Both the position numbers and the translations under genes were made by a program. Below, piece by piece: positions 45,913 to 57,699 of a stretch of DNA of 64,000 nucleotides. The notes below the pieces were generated by a model. That model made no database searches, was not told the origin of the DNA, and saw only the letters and a program-made list of their open reading frames with translations. Source of the stretch: Otatea glauca (lineage: Eukaryota; Streptophyta; Magnoliopsida; Poales; Poaceae); NCBI GenBank assembly GCA_036346275.1, contig CM070723.1, positions 3,162,001-3,226,000 on the forward strand, in the 5' to 3' direction. Positions within the stretch are counted from its first letter, which is position 1. Each line of letters opens with the position of its first letter.

Positions 45913-46217
45913 AAACAACAAGACGACGGCCGGCAAAGCCAAGACCACCGTGTCAACACAATCGTATGCCTTCTTTGAGTTTCTTAATTTGCATAGCCAT
46001 TTAACAATTTCTTTTGGTTGATTCGTTTTGACCCCTGGAATCGGGTTTAGTTGGATTATTAATCTCAACTCTGCGAATTGCTCCATTTATTTTGGAAAAT
46101 AATGCACTAAATGCAAAAGGTAAGGTGGTTAGCTAGGCTTTGAGAAGTAGTGGGACGCCATTGCCAACGCCAACTGAAACTTGGGATACATTTGGTGCCA
46201 GGAGAGGCACTAGCAGG

Positions 46218-47662
46218 TAAGGATTGAAATCTCGTTTTCGTCCAAAATCTCGGAGGTGATCGGAGAACTAAATCTCGGTGAGATTTATAAATTTTGGACG
46301 AATTGCGAAAATAGATTTTCAATTCCGGTATTTTTTCGACTGGTAGGCTAAGATCTCGGCAAAATTGGACAGCGCAAATCCGGGTGAAATGACTTCGAAA
46401 AGTTTTGAATTTTTTTGTGAATGTTCCTGACACATCAGTGATGTTCCCATAAAAATTTCAGATGATTATCAAATCTGAGGAATTTAAAAAATTCAAACAT
46501 TTCTATTGTCCAGATAAAACGTTGACCGGCAAGTTTGAATCGAATGAAAAATAAAAAAAACAACTTTAGAAAATTTTGAAATTGTTTGTGCATAGTTATG
46601 ATACATCAGTAATGTTCTTATAAAATTTTCAGATGATGATCAAGCTTCATGAATTTTTAAAAATTCGTACAGTGCTATTGTTCTGATAAAAGCCTTACCG
46701 GCAAACTTTAACCAAATGAAAAATAGTACAAATCACGTTAGAAATTTTTTGTGGATGGTCTTGATATATCATTAATATTTCTATAAAATTTTCATATGAT
46801 GATCAAGTTTCAAAAAGTTTCAAAAAATCTGACAGTGCTACATCCTGATAAAAGCCTGATGATCAATACATAGATTTGCTATAGCAATAAAAAAATGTTT
46901 AAATTTTTGAAAATTTTGTAGAAGAGTTCTAAGGAAATTATTAAGATCTCATAAAAATTTTGAATCATGATCACATACCAGTAAATTTATAAAATTCTTA
47001 CAAGTGCACTGTACCAGTTATGTTCTTTGTGTTTTTTATTTTTGAAATATAACAAATGAAGTTCAATGCATACATAGATTTGATTAAGAAAACAAAAAAT
47101 TAAATTTTTTGAAAATGTTAAAGAATGGTACTGACTAAATTATTAAACTCTCAGAAAAATTTTGGATCATGATCACACATGAGAAAATTTATAAAATTTT
47201 GACAAGGTTATTGTCCCAATTATGTTTATTCTGTTTTTGATTTTTTAAAGATAACAAATAAAGTTCAATTATTTTGAAAAAATTTATGTATGATCCTACA
47301 CTTCTTAAGATGGTAGCATAAATTTTTCACATCATGATAAAACATGTAAAATTTTATAAAAATTCGACAATGTTTCTATAGTTTTTAAAAAATATCTCAA
47401 AAAACCGGTTTTTCAACAAATTTTCGTAGGATATGAATTTTAAGGGTTATTGATCAATTTCCGGTCAAGTCCGGTCATCAAATATCAAATTATGGATTAA
47501 AGGTCGAGATTTCAACGGTATATGGCAAGATCTCGCCGAGATATAGCGAAATCACTATAGCAATTCAATTTTTTTGATTTTTTTACTCCGGCCGGCATTT
47601 CAAAACTCATTCACGTCCGATAAACGAGATCTCATGAGAAACCGGTGAAATTTCAATCCATG
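46218..47662. mobile_element. element D: hAT-like, built of ~170-190-bp degenerate tandem modules
   Basis: Ends read TAAGGATTGAAATCTCG and, from the other side, CATGGATTGAAATTTC. Flanking direct repeats CTAGCAGG (46210-46217 and 47663-47670) fit an 8-bp hAT-type duplication. The interior has about six degenerate tandem units (starting near 46395, 46560, 46735, 46895, 47100 and 47275), each with a TCATAAAAATTTT-like box, a GATGATCA/CATGATCA box and an A/T-rich linker. The first unit matches the loop of element C; the later units share AACAAATGAAGTTCAAT with element E. Non-coding. Confidence 0.7.
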
Positions 47663-47777
47663 CTAGCAGGCAAGGAGGACTCACTTTCCTTGTCCGACCC
47701 AAAATTTAACAGCTGCTTGCGTCTTGATGCTGAATTGAGCATCCCATTCAATCTGTACTCCTGCGTCTACTGTATCA

Positions 47778-47991
47778 AGGCATGTTTGTTTTTGTTTTTT
47801 ATTCTGGATTTTAGCCTTAAAAATGAATAAAAAACAAACATCCCGATTTAAAAATCGATTCTCACAATCCAACTCATCCATATACACTAAATCCACGATC
47901 CACTTCATATGTGCTTTTGGAGAATCAGCTTCTTTACACCAACAATCCAGAATTTGTATTTAAAGAATCCAAAGCAAAAACAAGCAGGCCC
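47778..47991. mobile_element. PIF/Tourist-like MITE, family T1, second copy
   Basis: Same family as 18115-18345: shared CGATTCTCACAATCCA, TCCATATACACTA, CCACTTCATATGTGCTTTTG and AGAATCAGCTTCT. The right end GCAGGCCC followed by TAA is clear; the left end (AGGCATGTTTGTTTTTG) is diverged. Confidence 0.85.
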
Positions 47992-48427
47992 TAAAGCCGA
48001 AGGACTTCCCATGTGGGGAGAGCGCCAGAGCATTTTGCGGAAAAGCCCTTTGGAAATTTTAAAATTATGTTTAGGTCCTCTACAGCTCTTTTGCAAAAAA
48101 AAAACCTCGTAGTTTCGCAAATATCCACTCTATTGAAGCGGGAGGAAGTGCCGGTTCGGCATTTTTGCTGAAAAGCCTCTTATAAATTACTAAATTATGT
48201 TTAGATCCTTCATGGTTCTTTTGCAGAAAAAGCCTCGTGATTTCGCAAATTCACGTATAGTTCTAGACCTATCCCTTTTGCACAATAACACTCGCGGTTC
48301 CAGAAAATTACGTCTAGACCCGAGCACATCCTCTTGCAAAAAAGTCCCGCTGTTCTAGAAAATCGCGCCAGCCCTGAACTAAAATTCGTCCGACACGGAC
48401 GCGTAGCTCTACTTAATCTCTATGGCA
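47992..48427. other. gene-free stretch left of MULE B
   Basis: No gene is seen. Repeated words such as CTCTTTTGCAAAAAA, CTTTTGCAGAAAAAGCCTCGT and AGTTTCGCAAAT recur at about 48050-48330 in a degenerate, roughly 110-120-bp spacing, so the region is probably an old repeat. Confidence 0.4.
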
Positions 48428-48524
48428 CTTTGAGCAAGAATTTTTTTTTAATAATTCATTTTTTATTTCTAATTGCATAAATATACCACCGAACCGAAAA
48501 ATTGCAAAAATATGCTACTGTCGC

Positions 48525-48675
48525 TCTATGGTAGGGCGACTTGCTCACTAATTGGAGAAGTAGCCCTATGGTAGGGCGACATCTTTATGAGTCGCCCTAT
48601 GGTAGGGCGACATGTGGAAGTCGCCTAATGAGAGGCGACACGTGTCAAGTCGCCCAATGAGAGGCGAGATGGGAG
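48525..48675. repeat. palindrome array near left end of MULE B
   Basis: Successive stem-loop units: GTCGCTCTATGGTAGGGCGAC, then AGCCCTATGGTAGGGCGAC, GTCGCCCTATGGTAGGGCGA, GTCGCCTAATGAGAGGCGAC and GTCGCCCAATGAGAGGCGA. Each is a short inverted repeat with GTCGCC/GGCGAC arms around TATGGTA or AATGAGA. A single related unit lies at the right end (about 58878-58920). Confidence 0.9.
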
Positions 48676-50655
48676 TAAATTTTCCAAATTTGTTTAAAAA
48701 TTCGAGAGACATTAAAAAAGTGAAATGATTTGGATAAAAGATTTAGGATCGAAGCAAAATATTTATGGTACAACACATGGATTATCTATCACATTTTGCT
48801 TTCTCTTGCTCGCTTGCTTATAAATTTCGAGGACTTCCTAGGAATTTGTACTCTTAACTGCTGATTCGAAGAATCGAAACACATTGAAAACTAAATCAAG
48901 ATCAAACTCTTTTATTTCATATTTGATTCGGACTCCTCTCTTGTTACTGAGGATTAATTAACTCGATAATTGTAAATTAGGCGCTCATTGCATGTCAACA
49001 ATTCGCAGCATTCTACGTGATTCCATATGGACAAAATTGCGTTTTTGCATGTGAACAATTCGAAGCCTTGTGCGTTATTGCATGTGGACAAAATCGCGTT
49101 ATTGCACGTGAACAAATCGTGTTATTGCATGTGAATAAATTTACACCTTGCTTTGCATGTATTTTCCACTAGTGCAATAACCCATAATTATTATAGTCGA
49201 CGACAACTCATATTATGAATTTTTCGTACATAGCACTTAAACTATTTGTTGAACATACATGAGGGCAGTTTCACGAGCATTTCAGATGGTAAAATAAGCA
49301 ATAGACTAGATTATATTACAAGGGCATTACAGCAGTGACGAAATTGCATAATGAACTAACTAACTAACTTGGCGATGTTTGTCATGGTGGAGCGGATGAT
49401 CGTTAGTCTATCTCGGATACGACCGAATGATGTCCCACATTTTACGCATATTACGACCGTGTAAATTTTGCGAGTTGTACTCGGACACGCTCAATCCCGC
49501 TATGAAAGAACTCCACGAGGATCGCGGTGCTCCCAGTGTCGCCGATTGGGTGGCCTATGTCGTGCGTCTCGGTGTGTAAGACATAATTTTTTGTCATAAT
49601 TTTTTGTCCTTGTTCAGCCGGAATCGTGCCTGCGATCAATACGATATGCCGTTGTGGTCGTTGAATAACACCGTAGGCGTGCTTGGGGTGCAGCTTTTAC
49701 GGGCGGTAGTAGCACCACGGGGAGGTTGCTCCCTAGTTATCCGTGCGGAAATTTGAGATGTGGGTGATGCGTCTCGGGTCCACCGATTGAAATGTGACAC
49801 CATTCATCCTCGGCCAAGGGGCACCGGTAGAATCTCGGTTTGCTAGTTCATCGTGGCGGTATCAACCATTGCTGAAGGTAGTGTTCGCAAAAGTCGGGCT
49901 TTGGGTGGCCCTGGGAGGTTTCTCCTTTGACTCGAGCAATTTCGCGATTTTCTTTTGAACTCTGTATGCGATGGCGGTTTAGAATTACTACTTTGTGAGT
50001 GAAGCATGAGTTCGTCGCATGAAACTCACCGATTGGTTGGCCTCTTGCCCACCGCCCCGAACTCTCGTCGCTCTAGAAGCGGGGCGTATCTGGCGGCCTC
50101 TCCCGCGGTTGAAGTTCTCGGCGAAGCGGGTTCGGCGTTGTGGCGATTGTGGACAAATTCGTGATCACGTCGTTCGCCCGTCGATCCATTGGAAGAAGCA
50201 ACACCGTCGTTGTCTTTGAGAAAAGAAAGAACGATGCATGAAATGGTAATGTTACTCTATATTGTATGGACACGGCGAGTCTACGGTAAGCGGCACTGCT
50301 TGATGAGTGGCGCGGCGGTCGTCTCTCCGTGGGTAGATTGCATCATCTTCGCCGGAAGGTTGCGATCGCAATTGGGTCGGGCAACTCCGTGAATCGGGCG
50401 TCAACGCTACTAGTATCCGGTACTCGGGCGGGATGAATTACGCTTCTTTGAAGAGGCGACGGTAGAAACGACATCGTGCCTAATTTGTGAAGATTCGGTG
50501 GCGTGTATTGCTTGTTTGGCGGTATTGGATGTCTACCTCTCGGCGCTTTTATAGTGGTCTTTGAGGGTGCTCCACACAAATGAAAAGCGATGGGCGGTAT
50601 CCTCTGTGAAAAGTCGCACGACGTGTCACCCATCGACAAAGCCGCACGATAAAGC
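48676..50655. other. MULE B interior, unrecognised
   Basis: About 48676-49440 is AT-rich and shows nothing but repeated CATGTGAACAA/GCGTTATTGCA words near 49000-49140. About 49440-50650 has higher GC and minus-strand open segments (for example 49451-49639 and 50343-50798) that I do not recognise. They may be remnants of further element genes, such as a counterpart of the zinc-finger gene of MULE A, but no motif is visible. Confidence 0.4.
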
Positions 50656-50823
50656 GCCAAAGGCGATGCATGCGACTTGTGTGTCGGCGACAAGGTGGTC
50701 GCCAAAGGCGATGCATGTGACTGTCCCATCGGCCCGACAAGGCGCCAAAGGCGATGCATGTGACTGTCCATCGACGACAAAGTGACAAAGTGATGCATGT
50801 GACTTGTCTAATCGGCGACAAGG
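50656..50823. repeat. 40-45-bp tandem repeat in MULE B
   Basis: Four units start near 50656, 50701, 50744 and 50784, sharing GCCAAAGGCGATGCATGTGA (the last is degenerate, GACAAAGTGATGCATGTGA). Confidence 0.85.
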
Positions 50824-50945
50824 ATGCACGCCGCGTCGTATGCTATTCGCTCTGAAAAGTCATTGACGACAAGATGCCGCCATGCTTGAAAGCGAGGCTC
50901 TGTAACAAAGAATAACAATAGTTCATAACCAAAAGTGCGGGGTTA

Positions 50946-53900
50946 CTAACATAAGGAAAATATATCGTATACAAATAAATACATAAGATGCAAAGTCGTC
51001 ACAGCGTAATAACCAAATACATAAGCCAAAATACATAAGCCAAATACAAACTCTGGCGCCCGTTTCAGGCACCTCCTCGTGGTGGCGGGCCTCTGTGACG
51101 TGCCCTGCGAGTCGTCAAGCTGCACGGTGGGTGGTGGGCCCTCGTGGTCTAGCCGGAGGTGTAGCGTCTGTGCCATTGAGAAGGCTGCGTCGGTGGTGGT
51201 GCTCCTGCAAGCTGCGATGATCCGAGCACATCCGGACCAGCAGTATCTCAACATGTCACCATCGTCGAGGTCGAAATCCGCATGGGTTGCATCATCAAAG
51301 CGCCTCGTAGTCATCGAGGGCGGTGAAGGCTGCAGAGGAGAACCATCGTGCTGTGAGCTGTAAGAAGTGAAGAATTATTGGTAACATTCAAGAAATAATT
51401 AGAAAACATACGAAGTGTGGCGAAGGGCTTACCTCAGGCATGAGGGGCTAGACCGGCGTGTCCGGCTTTCGCCTGTCGCGTAAGTCGGCGTGGCGGTGGG
51501 ACGGGAGAGCGTGGGGTGTGAAGAAGTACCGGAGCACTCCTCCTGCGAGAAGCGGCATGCGCGAGGGCCGTCGACCACATCGCGGCGTGCGGCAACCGCC
51601 AACTTCGAGTGCGTCTGGCGCTCTCCACGAACCTCGCGAAGAAGGAGGTCACGTCTATTCCACGAGACAGACGAGACAGAAGCTCCGGACTCCTCGTGAG
51701 TACGGGCTAGCACATCGATCCGAAAAATACATTACGAATTAACCTAACACATTAATATGGAAAATGCAATACGAAAATCGTCGTACATTACGAAACTTAC
51801 CGCGCGCGCGAGCCGAGTCCGTATGGCGGGGATCGTGTCCTCACCACCAGGGATGTGTCTAGGAGGATCCGGTCGACACGTACCAAGCGCTGCAGATGCG
51901 GAAGTGTACCACTTGTCGGTACCCACAGTGCGTCTGCGGGTCGTCTGACGCATCCTCGGCATGGGCGTCGTCCAAGGCTCCTCCCCACTCCTCGACCCAC
52001 GGCGCCATAAGTACGTGCCATGGGGTGCCCCCATTCCCGCCCCTCCTGTCTACCTGCGGATAAGCAAAAATATAGCATTATTACATGTCATTACAGATGC
52101 TGATTAGAGAACATCGATGTAGGGAACTTACGTGTGGGCGCCGTGTGGGACCTGCCGGTCGACTGGGTGGGAACTCTGTTGTAGACCGAGCGCCTCATCA
52201 CTCGATGGGCGGCGTAGCCCTCGACGGGGCGTCGAACACGAGGAACCGGCGTGTACGCCCGAGACGCCCGTCGCGTGTGCATGAAGAGGCAGCGGTATGC
52301 TACGCTAGCACAAAAAAATCTACCGCGTAACGTAAAGCTACTCGCAAGAAGGGATCATAGATAAGATTACCACTAGACGCGCGATTGCGGAATCCTTCAG
52401 CAGCGTCGATGTAGTGGATCGTCCTCGCCTTGCGTGGATCGTCCTCCCACGCCGCGATCACAGCGGCGTCACGCGATGATCCACACGTCCGAGAGATGGC
52501 GCGTGCGTCGTGTGCAAGCACACAGTCGCTCGGCGAGGACGGCGAGAGGAGTAGGCTAGGGTTTCAGTGAATCACTCCTAAACCGTGGAAAGCACACCTG
52601 TGCCCTCCTCCTCCCCTCCTTATATAGCCACGAGATGAAACCTAAACTAGGGCCCATCGTGCTAAGCCCACGAGTTCATTAATTACGGATCAATCCAAAT
52701 TAATGCGTCCCGACCCATTAAGTGTGTGACCTGCGGGTTCACGTGCGTTTGGGCGTGGATTCGGAAAACTCCTTTTCAATCCAATAGTTGGTAGTGGCTT
52801 CTTGCAAAGTATGCCAACTCCCAAACATACTATGATCAAATCGGACGAGAACCTATCAAAAGTACTCATGTAATAATCCCTTTGCCAAGTATATGAAGAT
52901 TGATCTCAAGGCGAGAAGCATGTCATCGTTTGATGATTCAATCCATCTCTCGTATCCGTGATATATTAATAAGTTGTGATTGACTCCTCAATCATGGCAT
53001 GGCCATGCACTTCCTTAATCATATCACACGAGTGGCCTTGTCATATATCTCCGTTTCATTGGAGTGGCAAATTCCATCTTATTTGCTCACTTCCTCTGCA
53101 CGTTTCATAGTAAACATGAAAGCTAACTTTATAACTATCCGGTTAGGAAGTAGTGTTTGATAGCCCCAAGGAAAACTATTACACATGTAGGAATATGACA
53201 ATCTCGGTCTAAGGATCATACATCTACTAGGTATGAGATACACTGATGACACATAAGAATGAAACATTCTCGCAGTGTCCCATTGCGGGTCTATCTAACC
53301 CATGTTCTTCAACATGCGTCCACAATGTATAGATGATATCTCCATATCCCATGATCTATGAAGCATGATCATCGATCACTACATGTCTTGATCTATTCAT
53401 CGTTGTCCTATACGATGATATCTGATCAAAGATATTTATCGAATTACATCATTAAGTAAAGAGCTTCATAAGCAAGTCACATACTTGTTGATCAATACAA
53501 TGATATACATTCATTGGACCAATAATCATATTATTATTCATAAACATAGTCATGTTACAATCATCTAAATGATTGCCTCAAGGGCATAACACTAACAGTG
53601 CATAGGGTGGACAATCCACCCGGCACACGTAGCCCGACGTCTCTCCGTATGCGGCGTCCGGCGTCTGCGGTCCTCGGTGTGGTGGTCGAAAGCGACAACG
53701 AGCTGCGGGTAGCTAAGCCACCCGTGCCGTGTGCCCACCTAAGTGCGTGGCGACAAAAAATCAACATTACAATTAGTCTTGAGAAATGTTAAAGCGTAGG
53801 TTTCACAACCGTGGTTTGCAATATCTTACCGTCGGTAGCACGGATGGTGCCCATAGTCGGGCGTCGACATCGTCTTCACCATCGCGTAGAAGAGGACTCG

Positions 53901-54640
53901 TGTCGATCTGGGGTGCCGATCTGGAACCTCTCGTATGCCCAAAGCTGCGAGGCGGTGGACACCGGTGAGGATCGACCGTCGGCGATCCGCCCACGCCGTC
54001 GCAGAGCCCACGATGCGTCGCGCAGAGGACCGCCGACCCCGAGTCTGCGGCGCGGCGTCAAGGGGTGCGTCGCGATTGCCCTCATGACTGGGACGAAGTG
54101 CTGCCCACGCTATCCCGTGGGAGCTCGTGAACATGCACCGACCAAACAACCAAAGCAGTGCGCCTCAAGGTGGCGGCTCACCCTCTGCTCGTCCGTAGGC
54201 TCAGCGATGTGCTCCTTTGTAAATTTAAGTTTTCTTATTAGTCTAGCCAATATATATCGTGAAGTTAAGTTTGAATGGTTAGTTGCTTACCACGAATCGA
54301 AGCCACTGTGTGTGGGACCATGGGTCTTGGTGAAGACTCGATGCGTGGAGGCGGTAGCACACCATGGAACCGCGCAAGTACCTCATCCCGCCGGCGGGTC
54401 AACGTCTGCGGCACCACAGGTCACCGCGATCGGGAGGCGAGGAGGTAGGAGGCGTCCTCCAAAGTGATCGCCATCTCCCGGCGTGTAAGTGGAAGGTGTG
54501 CGTCTCGGTCTCCACCGATCCACGAGCGGTGAAGGGACTGTTAAGCGGAACCGGTGGCTCGCGTCCCTCCCTGCGCACTGCGTGCGCCTCCACCATCCGT
54601 TCGATGGCGGCAATCCTGCTGCTCGCAACCTCTGAAACGA
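50946..54640 (-). pseudogene. plant mobile domain (PMD) gene remnant in MULE B, split by a solo LTR
   Basis: Minus strand, frames shifting: at about 54520-54400 ETETHTFHLHAG, then EDASYLL-like and LPIAVTCGAADVDPPAG, the PMD core also seen in MULE A; at about 54020-53935 SQLWAYERFQIGTPD, another conserved PMD segment; after the LTR, at about 52240-52140, RPVEGYAAHRVMRRSVYN, a later PMD segment; then low-complexity C-terminal parts (for example 51314-50946, LDDGDMLRYCWSGCARII). Several introns are likely but cannot be set with confidence. Stops and frameshifts are frequent. PMD proteins occur both as host genes and as transposon-borne genes; the position inside the TIRs favours the latter here. 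Confidence 0.75.
52282..53597 (-). mobile_element. Copia-type solo LTR, 1316 bp, TSD GTGCA, nested in MULE B
   Basis: On the minus strand it starts TGTTAGTGTTATGCCCTTGA and ends GCTGCCTCTTCA. It is flanked by GTGCA on both sides (52277-52281 and 53598-53602). It includes a typical promoter/leader transition: TATATAAGGAGGGG on the minus strand at about 52615-52625. The TGTTAGTGTTATGCCC start and the short U5 with a TGTGCTAGCGTAGCATACCG segment fit grass Copia LTRs. No internal part is present, so it is solo. Confidence 0.93.
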
Positions 54641-54940
54641 AATATTAAATTAATATGAGCACCGCACTAGTTAATTAAAGCAGATTATGATCTTGCATCG
54701 GGAATATTTTGAAATTAAAAGATAAATCGTTACAGGGATCCAGCGTGGATCGAGGTCGAGCTCTGCGGTGGCCTCGGTCGTAGCACGCTTGACTCTAAGG
54801 GTCATGTCCCTCCTCTGGTGAAGCGGTGGCGAAGTGTGCACGGTGATGACTGTCAACGACTGGGTCTACCAACTCAAAGGGCCAGTCGTCATCCACAGCC
54901 TGGTGAGCCATACCTGCAAATTACAAAAAGGAAAGTTATA

Positions 54941-55190
54941 TACAAATAAATACACAAGCATTAGAAAAATACATCGAACCAAATGCGTACAAATAAATAC
55001 ACAAGCATCAGAACAATACATCGAACCAAATGCGTACAAATAAATACACAAGCGTCCACAAACTCTAATCAAACATATTACAACGCACACTACATCAGCA
55101 AAATATATTAGAACAGATTACAACGCACATTACATCATCAAATTATATTAAAACAGATTACAACGCACATTACATAAATAAAATATTAAT
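54941..55190. repeat. two short tandem repeats in MULE B
   Basis: A 47-bp unit (TACAAATAAATACACAAGCA plus ATACATCGAACCAAATGCG) is repeated 2.5 times at 54941-55060. A 40-bp unit (CAACGCACATTACATCATCA type) is repeated three times at 55077-55190. They lie just 3' of the transposase remnant, possibly in its 3' UTR. Confidence 0.85.
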
Positions 55191-55249
55191 TTGACATATA
55201 GCATATAATAGTTCAAACAGCTTCTCCGGTAGTCCGACGACGTCGTCCA

Positions 55250-57680
55250 CCACGCCTTGCAGACGACGATCCTTCCCCCGCTGTCGAGTTGCCATCTCCT
55301 CCTTCGTCCTCTTCGTTATGTGGTGGCGGTTCTTGAGCGTGTGATCTGTCGCGCTGCACAACGAACATTCCTTCACGCGCTTACGGTTTGGACTCATCCA
55401 TATCATTCCTGATACGCCTGGTTTTGCGACGACCTCCTTTGTATGATCTTGCATCAAAGTCAGGGACCCAGAACCTTCCATCGACACCAGGGGTTGTGGT
55501 GAAAGAACCGACAACACCATAACCATACGACTCCTCGCTTGAGTTGCCATCACCTTTTCCTTTGTAAAATATTCAGATAGATATGTACCGGTCGCATTCC
55601 AAATAATGCACATGCGGCTATCACATGAGAACATGGCACTCGTGCAGCGAGGAGGGGCTTGTTACGAGCATTGACATTCACTGTAAGATGCACTCTTGGG
55701 TGATAACCTTACGGTTTGTTCCCGCAGTCCTTTATCTCTCGCATATCACCTCGAGCGCGGTGTTCGTGAACCTACTTTGATAGCTCTATGCTTGCCCGCC
55801 TTATTACTTTTCTCATCCATGTATTTACTTATCATGCTTGAGTACAAGGCATTCTCATCTCTCATTACTACTTGGCGACTTTATGCCTATCCACAAAATA
55901 CTTGATTGTACCCATGACACTCCTCGACAATTCCTACCAGCGGAGACACCTCATCCTCTCATTACCCGGTTGTATACCTCCGCCAAGTTGGTCATCATGA
56001 CACCGTATCTAGCACCATGTGTGTCATGTAACAATGACCACTTCTCTTTGGACTCGTGCTTTATCGGTCAGAAACATTTGATCGGCCTTTGCTGCGGCGG
56101 ACGACTCGTCGCCTCATCTTCTGTTGCGAGAGGAATAAAGGCTCACCTGCTCTGTGTTACAACCGCTAGTAGTCTCTTTGTGTTTTTGTTAGCTCATCAA
56201 GATTCTTCCAAAGAGTCTGAAACTTGCTATCTTGGTTACCTTACATAGCCTCTTGCACATGTTCATCGTTCCTTGTTCTTGAAGCGCTTATAGAAGTTCG
56301 CGCCCAAATGCCTCATGCACCATCGGCTCTGCAAGTCGACCCGGAAATGGCTCCTCTTCCCTGTTTGCAAGCGTCGATGGCACTAAGCGAACAAAGCATG
56401 CTGTCATGCGATATGCACACATGTTGGCGAGTCTTCACCACCCCGATCTTCAAGTTCGCGAGAACCACGATAACTCTCATAGTTCTCGCTTTCCACAAAG
56501 GCAAAGGCAACAGCGAGAATCTGGTTATTCGCGTCGCGCCCACGATTGTCATTATTTGTCCTTTGTATTTCCGGTCGAGAATGTGCCGTCCACACACAAC
56601 AATGAGCAGCGGTGATAGAACGCCCTAATGCATGCTCGAATGCGAAGAAAACTCTCTTGAGATGCCTCTTGTTGGCCACTTCCTTGACGGACGATCCGAT
56701 AATCATAAAAGTACGAATTTCTTCCCTGAATGCAAGCGAGCGGTGCGGGCAGATTATGGTACGAGTCTTCAAATTTCCCAAATCTCATTTTCAAGGCCTT
56801 ACGCCGCGCCATGCCTTCCGTAGCTAATTGTGTCTTTGAAATATGTTCTCAATTGCTCGGATAATAGCACGGGCTCAAAATTCAGTTCTCAACTATCTCC
56901 GGGTACATGACACTCGCGATATACCGGAAGGCAGGTTCTGTGAGCCACGGGGTTTCCTTAGTCATACAACTATGTTGTTCAACCTTGAACATAGCCGATG
57001 GGTGCCCCATTTGGGCTTGTGCGCGTGCACTCTCGAGGGCACCCGCATCTCGCACACCACGTCGTAGCGAGGTTGGGATGGACTTCTTAACCACGAAAGT
57101 TCTTCTTAGTGATAAGGCCCAATCTTTGATAGCATCTGCCTTGCCTCTTTTGTGGGGTACATCTTTGTTAGGTCTCACCTCATTGTCTCTATCTCGCCAA
57201 GGTGTATCATTGCCTTCATTCACAACCAGGTTATTAAATTGATGTGTGCTCCAATCTGCTGGCACAAGTGGCTCAACATCTTCATCTTCATCTTCCTCAT
57301 CCAAGTTATCGTCGTCTTCCACTTCTACTTGTTCATATTTAAGGTCTTCCCCTTCCATATGTGCTATTACTTCCTCAATTTCCTCACCTTCGTCTACTTG
57401 CCCCCGCGCATCTTGCCCAATGTTTCCATCATCATCCCCAATCTCAACTTGCTCACCAGTCTAGTAGCCAATATCCTCATTGCAACCCTGAACATGCGGC
57501 TCCCGGCTAGACTCTCTAATTTCAGTGTCGCCATAAGTGAACTCATTTTGAGGCTCACTACACTCACGGTGTCCAGTGGTCTTTGCGGGCAACAACCCTT
57601 TCATACGCTTGCACTAAAAGCACCGGCACCATCCACGTTGCTCGCCCTCACATATGACCTCCAAGCTGCAGTTCCTTCAC
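55250..57680 (-). pseudogene. MULE B transposase (MURA-like), decayed
   Basis: Minus-strand remnant with recognisable pieces in order: an acidic N-terminal part (VEDDDNLDEEDEDEDVEPL at about 57310-57255), then FNNLVVNEGNDTPWRDRDNE and KADAIKDWALSLRRTFVVKK (about 57230-57080); ALKMRFGKFEDSYHNLPAPL (about 56800-56740); the catalytic opening LLCVDGTFSTG (about 56590); a LAVAFAFVES segment (about 56490-56460); and near the 3' end a CX2C zinc knuckle-like piece RVKECSLCSATDHTLKN (about 55385-55335). Frames shift repeatedly and the catalytic triad cannot be completed in one frame. Same family as the MULE A transposase. Confidence 0.85.
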
Positions 57681-57699
57681 TCAACTAACTCCCAATAAG

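Noticed and set aside
45405..46004. Arg-rich 199-codon frame over the acidic protein gene
   Set aside because: Shadow frame of the GC-rich exon; the acidic frame has the better start context and a coherent C-terminus.
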